A DNA stretch of 64,000 nt from the NCBI RefSeq assembly GCF_034190915.1, contig NW_026947547.1:1462001-1526000 (forward strand), given 5' to 3'. Every line of letters begins with the position of its first letter. The stretch's first letter is position 1. Positions 60,052 to 64,000 of this stretch are shown here, one piece after another. This DNA comes from Cavia porcellus. Its lineage: Eukaryota > Chordata > Mammalia > Rodentia > Caviidae. The translations under genes and the position numbers were made by a program. Under the pieces are notes generated by a model. The model was not told where the DNA came from, did not search any database, and saw only the letters and a list, made by a program, of their open reading frames with translations.

Positions 60052-60343
60052 GGTGGACTTCCTCTCTCTCTTCTCGCAGGGAGTGTCACATACATATATA
60101 TATGGACTCATCATCCAATAGGGCAACAGCAAGCAATGCAAGCTGATTGGTCATCGTCATTGGTTGCTAGGTAGACCAATCTATTGCGCGGGCTGTTTAA
60201 GTCGCCAGGGCAATCAGGGGGCAGGAAGCAGGCGCCAATTTGGCTCACTCAATGGGAGGGGTAATTTAGCTCAGGCTTTGCCTTTTCCTACAGGCCGCAT
60301 GACCGCCGAGCATGGTGAACTAGCGCTGGTTCGGCTCCCAACA
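60036..60343 (-). repeat. 3' LTR (possibly truncated in R/U5)
   Basis: The 5' edge is firm: TGTTGGGAGCCG begins at 60343, directly after a polypurine tract. Going downstream it has several CCAAT/ATTGG words (60115-60119, 60146-60150, 60159-60163, 60176-60180) and a TATA-like stretch at 60094-60103. If it ends with CA at 60036 the LTR would be 308 bp with TG...CA ends. However, only about 35 bp would then remain for R plus U5, and there is no AATAAA after the TATA box, so loss of U5 at the junction is quite possible. The terminal CA could also come from the array variant GGGTGAG. Confidence 0.85.
60094..60103 (-). promoter_or_regulatory. LTR TATA-like element
   Basis: An ATATATATAT stretch about 240 bp into the LTR, downstream of the CCAAT words, in the place expected for a retroviral core promoter. 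Transcription would start near 60,070 and run leftwards into the telomere-like array. Confidence 0.5.
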
Positions 60344-60352
60344 TCTCCCCCT
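60344..60352 (-). promoter_or_regulatory. Polypurine tract
   Basis: On the minus strand AGGGGGAGA lies immediately before the LTR's TGTTGGG, after a T/A-rich stretch. This is the normal place and composition of the plus-strand DNA primer in retroviruses, and it fixes the LTR edge. Confidence 0.85.
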
Positions 60353-60754
60353 ATTTTATTTATTTTGAATGAATGTATGCATCGCAGCCCGCCCTGGATT
60401 GAGTGCAGAGGCTTATGCCCTGTGTTGAGGCCCACCGTAGGCCCTTGGCTTGGACCCTGGTCGGCTGTCCCTGGGTCCGCCAAGGCCTTGAGACCCTCGT
60501 CCTTTTTCCAGGGCCAGGAGTGAACTGGACGGAACCTGGATGCACATAGGCATGCACTCATGCCCCTCCGTGTGATCCCCTCGGAGAGACATCTAGATCT
60601 GGGCAGATTCTAGTAATCCAGCGGCTTTCGTGCAGTATGGGGTAGGGCTGGCTTAGGTTGAGTCGTGCTGGGGAGGCACGCTCTTACCCGTCATTGACTC
60701 ACCTACCCTGCTGTGTGGTGTCAATAGGGAAGGAGTGCGGAAGACCCACCACAT
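60353..60754 (-). other. Region between env stop and polypurine tract
   Basis: About 400 bp with no convincing coding sequence; the short open frames on both strands resemble nothing I recognise. AATAAATAAAATA occurs just before the polypurine tract. In type-D betaretroviruses this interval holds the constitutive RNA transport element. I could not confirm a matching fold, so that remains a guess. Confidence 0.5.
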
Positions 60755-61948
60755 CTAGACCCGGTCGTAGGCCAGTCGAGCGAGCCATGTGTAGGCCTGG
60801 GGGTCATTGTGCCCATCACGGGCTGCTGCCAGGGCCGCATGGGCAACCAGGCGTACTTGACGTCGGGCCGCCGCAAGGCGCCCATTAATAAATGATGTAA
60901 CCCGTCGGAGCAAGAATGGCCCTACAAGCAAAAGCAGAAGCAAGGAGCACAGGGGACCTAACAATGGTAAAACATAGGGGAGCAAGCCATTCCAGGCTCC
61001 CCAAAAGGGATTATCCTGTAACTCTTTTCTTCTTTTTTCCAGGTCTTCCTGTAACTTCTTTAATCGGTCTTGAACGATTCCGGACTTGTTGGCATAAAAG
61101 CAGCATCTTTCCTGTAAGGCAATACAGACACCTCCCCTCTCTACAGTGGGTAGATCTAGGCCTCTTCTATTCTGCAGAACAACCTCTGCAAGGGAATCAA
61201 TTTGATCTTGTATCTCCTGAAGGGTTCTCTCAACTATAGACATGTCTTCTATCAATTGCTTGGATAACTGAGTATATTTGGTTAATGAAACTCCTAGGCC
61301 CACAGTCCCGGCGGCCAGGGCTCCAGTTATCCCCAGACCAGCCAAGAGAGGTAAAATTAGTACATCTCTCTTATGTCTTTTTATAAAGGTGTCCACAGCC
61401 GGGATGGGCATGGGTTGGTCCCCAGGGACAATACCAATGTCAGGCAACAAGTAAGCTAGGCCACATAGGCCGGTCCAATTACTGGGCAGGTAAGTATAAG
61501 CATGACCATTGCCGCAAGCAAATACTTTGCCAAAGGGGGCACATAGCGGCGAGCTACTACTTACATTGGTTATGGACTCACACGAGGCGACTGCCAGCGC
61601 TCCAACAACAATATCATAACTATTATTTTGTGGGTACTTTTGGAAACAGGATGCATTAAACTGTCCCATAAATTGGACCCGAAATGGAGGCCCATGTGAG
61701 CAATTATAGGGTGTGCTATAATTGTAAGGTTCACTTTCATAGTCTCTAAACGGCATGGCCAGCGGCCATGATTCTCCCATCATCATACACAGCCAACAAT
61801 CGGAGGCCAGCCTTGTGTCAGTAAGATTGAGTGCTTTGTGGGTAGCCTCTAATATGGATTCAGTAGCGGGGTCAAGGTTAACGCCTCGGGATTTAGGGCA
61901 TAGGAGTGGATGGTAATTGACTTCAGGGAACGGATTTAATTGTTCCCA
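60755..61948 (-). CDS. env: Uninterrupted C-terminal SU plus complete TM part of env
   Basis: The frame is open from after the TGA at 61949 to the stop at 60755. Counting from the ATG at 61786 (343 codons), it contains the end of SU with N-glycosylation sites, RHKR at residues 137-140, a Gly/Ala/Leu-rich fusion peptide at about 141-165, a heptad-repeat helix at about 170-204, LQNRRGLDL from 204, C221-X6-C228-C229, a second helix at about 236-257, a membrane span at about 266-293 and a ~50-residue tail with YTWL (332-335), a YXXL endocytosis-type motif. All TM hallmarks are present without a break. With no intact signal peptide in frame, secretion of this piece is doubtful. An intact TM part could be chance in a young element or could reflect retention. 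Confidence 0.85.
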   Translation of the reverse strand, partial: WEQLNPFPEVNYHPLLCPKSRGVNLDPATESILEATHKALNLTDTRLASDCWLCMMMGESWPLAMPFRDYESEPYNYSTPYNCSHGPPFRVQFMGQFNASCFQKYPQNNSYDIVVGALAVASCESITNVSSSSPLCAPFGKVFACGNGHAYTYLPSNWTGLCGLAYLLPDIGIVPGDQPMPIPAVDTFIKRHKRDVLILPLLAGLGITGALAAGTVGLGVSLTKYTQLSKQLIEDMSIVERTLQEIQDQIDSLAEVVLQNRRGLDLPTVERGGVCIALQERCCFYANKSGIVQDRLKKLQEDLEKRRKELQDNPFWGAWNGLLPYVLPLLGPLCSLLLLLLVGPFLLRRVTSFINGRLAAARRQVRLVAHAALAAARDGHNDPQAYTWLARLAYDRV

Positions 61949-62553
61949 TCACTCGATGACCTGTTCCTGCCGGTACTGGTCTTGGACCCCTCCACCGTCA
62001 GAGATGTGAACGGGGGTGGTCATAGACCAACAGACCGTTTCTCCAACCTCTCCATTACAACCTGACTGCATGAATGGGGAACCGCCTACAGCAGCGGGAA
62101 TATGGTTAGGGGCAACAGGGCTTTTAGTTGTAGTTAGCGTTGCCATCCAATAGGTTGTACTGTTGAGTTTGCATTGTTTTGTCTCTGTATAGCATGTAAC
62201 ATGCATGGATTCCTCAAACTTAGTGCAGGGACATGTGGCGAGATCACCAGGCCCTGAGGGACTCACCTTAGGCTTAAGTATGCACTGATAGAATGGTTGA
62301 CTAAATCCTCCTGCAGTTGAGCTGTACACAACTGAGTAAGCTGTTTTATCCCCACAATCGGTCCCTGGTCCTTTTTTGGCGCTAGGTGGTATACTGCTTA
62401 CCGTGCCACCTCTGCAATCGCACGGACTGCCAAGAAGGCTCGTGCGAAGATCTGTTCCGGAAGCGGGGCCCCCAGCCCCGCATGTACCATACTTATCCTG
62501 AGGAGGGCTAGGACAACGCCCCCAACGAAAAAGGCAGCCTTTTTCGGGTTCAT
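60755..62553 (-). pseudogene. env: Retroviral envelope gene, disrupted (type-D/gamma class)
   Basis: The ATG at 62553 (MNPKKAAFF...) opens a hydrophobic signal peptide that plausibly ends near VHA. That frame closes at 62398, and the SU part continues in another frame, so a frameshift lies at roughly 62,425-62,480. The SU frame (Cys-rich, several N-X-S/T sites) has one TGA at 61949-61951, then continues in the same frame through a CWLC motif at 61787-61798, a furin-type RHKR site (61367-61378), fusion peptide, immunosuppressive-domain-like segment, CX6CC (61100-61126), membrane anchor and cytoplasmic tail. CXXC in SU with CX6CC in TM is the signature of gammaretroviral and type-D envelopes. 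The ATG lies about 40 bp after the pol stop, a usual arrangement. Confidence 0.9.
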
Positions 62554-62593
62554 CTGGCTATCAGGCCTGCTGCTGGTCTCCGGCAGGACAGGA

Positions 62594-62890
62594 TTAGCCT
62601 TCAGTCGAAGGGCTTGTTGCACGCGTCAACCTCTCTGGGACCCACAGTGGTTCTCGTCCCGGTCCCTGCGGAAAGACACAAACCACGCCTCGGTTCCAGC
62701 TAACCACCGGATCCGGGCCCATCCATTGTCCCGTCAGGACATCTTTCCATCTAACCCATCCTTTATTTTTTGGGATGGGGTACAATGTGCCATAGCTGGG
62801 GAGCAATTTTCACTGTTTAAGTTTAAAAAATTGTATGTGAATAATGCCATAGATAACCGCGCCTTTGGAGGCAGGCCTTGGCTTACTCCC
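62594..62890 (-). pseudogene. pol: Integrase C-terminal remnant of pol
   Basis: The last ~99 codons of a betaretroviral pol. The readable part includes [25 protein letters not shown] and WVPERL, which follow the C-terminal (DNA-binding, SH3-like) integrase domain pattern of betaretroviruses and IAP-class elements. Upstream in the same frame the residues resemble the helix before that domain, but a TGA at 62810-62812 interrupts it. The frame ends with TAA at 62594, about 40 bp before the env ATG. Protease, reverse transcriptase, RNase H and the integrase zinc and catalytic domains are absent. Confidence 0.85.
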
Positions 62891-62892
62891 CC

Positions 62893-63017
62893 TTTTTGTT
62901 TTTTATTTTATTTTATTTTATTTTATTTATTTTTTTTTTATCGGTACCAGGGATCGAACTCGCGATTGCCTGCTTACAAGGCAGGCGCTTATGCCACTAA
63001 GCTAAATCCCCAGCCCC
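62893..63017 (-). mobile_element. ID-like tRNA-derived SINE
   Basis: The body (63017 down to 62941) begins GGGGCTGGGGATTTAGC, as in rodent ID elements. It has an A box TAGCTTAGTGG (62994-63004) and a B box GTTCGATCC (62951-62959). The 3' tail (62940-62893) is A-rich with repeated TAAAA units. The element sits exactly between the gag and integrase remnants. I found no target-site duplication: the flanks (GTCGAGGAAACA upstream and GGGGGAGTAAGCC downstream) do not match. Family assignment is by general resemblance only. Confidence 0.85.
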
Positions 63018-64000
63018 TGTTTCCTCGACCGGCATTTCTCTCAGCCTGCTCGGCAGAGAACTCTGCGTACCATGCTCGCCAGTCTAAGTAGCTGCCTGAG
63101 GGTAGACATGCTTTTGCCAACTGGGTCCAGTCCACTGGGGTGAGCTGCCCAGAAGACAAGTTTTCTAGCATAGCTATGGTATAGGGTGCAGTAGGACCAA
63201 AGGAAGTGACAGCACTCTTAAGCTCTTTGATCTGCTTTATCTCAAAGGGTTCCCACACATTGCGCCCTTGACCTGGGGCTAACTGCACAGGATATACTCC
63301 ATAAGGACCGTAATCTATTCCTTGCATCCTTGGATCCCCTCCGGACCATCGTCCACCCCTCCACAGCCGCCCATGGAAATACCGTCCGCCCCGCGGCGCG
63401 ACGTCATAGGATGGCGGTCGCGACAGAGTGGAACGGGGCGTCACTTCCTGTGCCGGCTGAGAGAAGGGGGGGTCCCCTGTAGCGGCCTCTCGGTGGGGAA
63501 CCGCTTCTGGAAAAGAACTCCAGGGCGGAGCGGATGGCTCTCTATCTCCTCCCTGCCAGGGGGCGCTCGGGGGTCCTTTCTCCTCTCTTTGCTTTTCTCG
63601 GGCGGCGCACGCACACTATTCGCGGCGCAACTCGGCATAGGGGTTTCGGGCCTCTCGGCTTCCTGCCCCACCTTCTAGTTCTTCCTCGCTATCTGAGTCG
63701 GAGGACTCCAGAGCTTCGGTGTTCTCTATCTTTCCCTGGATCTTCTCCCCCTGGATAGACCCCTCCCGAGAGCATTCCGATTTTACCTGCTCAAAAGCCT
63801 TGCATGCGTCCATGATTTCCGCGTCTCTAACTGCCGACGGGAACCCCTTCCCCTCCCCTTCAAGACACGCATGTATCATTTCCCACAGGGGGTGAATAGC
63901 CGGTGAAATATCGCCTCCCAATTCCGCCGAGGCGAGGTCCCCGCCTAACTTCTCCCATGACGGCAGGTTTAAATGCCCTGTGGGTAAAAACCAGGGAGCC
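63018..64000 (-). pseudogene. gag: Retroviral gag, 3'-truncated with one in-frame stop
   Basis: One reading frame enters from beyond the window and runs to the SINE, interrupted only by TAG at 63616-63618. Its parts in order are: C-terminal matrix (PWFLPTGHLNL near 64,000, LWEMIHACLEG near 63,885); an acidic Ser/Asp/Glu-rich stretch; a Pro-rich linker with two PSAP late-domain motifs (63559-63570 and 63526-63537) and a PPSY motif (63406-63417); then the N-terminal capsid from about 63,290 (PVQLAPGQ), with IKELKSAV, GPTAPYTIAMLE and LTPVDWTQLAKACL, a betaretroviral pattern. Only about 90 capsid residues remain. The C-terminal capsid and the nucleocapsid zinc knuckles are lost. Having both PSAP and PPxY motifs agrees with Mason-Pfizer-like Gag. 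Confidence 0.88.

Larger units (their letters stand above)
60036..64000 (-). mobile_element. Internally deleted endogenous betaretrovirus (type-D-like), partial
   Basis: Read on the minus strand the order is gag (entering from beyond 64,000), an internal deletion marked by a SINE, an integrase tail, env, a polypurine tract and the 3' LTR. Gag capsid and integrase look betaretroviral, while Env has the CXXC, furin, CX6CC layout of gammaretroviruses and type-D viruses. The LTR begins like that of rodent IAP elements. The 5' LTR, primer-binding site and gag start lie outside the window. Inactivating changes seen are one gag stop, loss of most of pol, one stop in the integrase remnant, and one env frameshift and one env stop. 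Unlike the array, this region has mixed base composition. Confidence 0.92.

Noticed and set aside
59990..60060. Telomere healing of a chromosome broken inside the provirus
   Set aside because: The strand is wrong: healing would give TTAGGG, not CCCTAA, reading outward from the retrovirus.
60271..60561. Minus-strand open frames at 60271-60561 and 60360-60557 as an accessory gene
   Set aside because: The first crosses the polypurine tract into the LTR, neither resembles any known retroviral accessory protein, and composition gives no support.
60164..61239. Plus-strand open frames at 60164-60523, 60658-60888 and 60916-61239
   Set aside because: They lie antisense to the LTR, 3' region and env, start partly at non-ATG codons and show no recognisable domain.
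62941..63017. Genuine tRNA gene
   Set aside because: A and B boxes are present, but the extra 5' GGGGCTGG, the long A-rich tail and an imperfect anticodon arm mark a SINE head.
63441..63671. Minus-strand open frame at 63441-63671
   Set aside because: It is an alternative frame of gag. The true gag frame, with the PSAP motifs, overlaps it in another register.
62726..63758. Plus-strand open frames at 62726-63091, 63322-63678 and 63534-63758
   Set aside because: They are antisense shadows of integrase, SINE and gag; one reads through the A-rich SINE tail as Phe/Leu/Tyr.

Overview
The window suggests a mammalian, probably rodent, genome. About 94% of it (1 to about 60,035) is one uninterrupted array of vertebrate-type telomeric hexamers (TTAGGG and point variants such as TTAGTG, TTAGCG, TTAGAG, TTCGGG, TCAGGG), always with the G-rich strand on +. 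The last 4 kb (60,036-64,000) is a decayed endogenous retrovirus on the minus strand, carrying an ID-like tRNA-derived SINE. The rodent call rests on that SINE and on the IAP-like LTR start TGTTGGGAGCCG. The family cannot be named from this sequence alone.

The array is not simple telomere repeat. From 1 to about 45,026 it is a homogenised higher-order repeat (HOR) with a unit of about 5,152 bp. There are nine units, starting at 1, 5147, 10305, 13585, 18743, 23895, 29047, 34199 and 39351, and the head of a tenth at 44385. Copies look nearly identical by eye. Most length differences are whole hexamers, apart from an internal deletion of about 1.87 kb in unit 3 and one of about 118 bp in unit 9. 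Each unit is internally duplicated. From about 45,027 to 60,035 the same sequence family continues, but it is diverged and irregularly spaced, with blocks absent from the homogenised part. This is the expected picture of an old array edge beside a recently homogenised core. I see no gene in the array; its open frames are by-products of the hexamer.

The retrovirus, read on the minus strand from 64,000 down to 60,036, holds: a betaretrovirus-like gag (matrix, late-domain linker, N-terminal capsid) with one in-frame stop; an ID-like SINE exactly where the rest of gag, pro and most of pol are missing; the last ~99 codons of a betaretroviral integrase; an env of the gammaretrovirus/type-D class with one frameshift and one stop but an uninterrupted C-terminal SU plus TM; a polypurine tract; and a 3' LTR that abuts the array. 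Betaretroviral gag-pol with a type-D-class env is the arrangement known from Mason-Pfizer monkey virus-like viruses. The element cannot make a complete set of virus proteins.

Two relations matter most. First, the G-rich strand runs 5'->3' towards the retrovirus, so the junction cannot be telomere healing of a broken provirus. Insertion into the array, or a rearrangement, fits better. Second, the LTR promoter points into the array and would make C-rich (CCCTAA-type) RNA, the antisense of TERRA.
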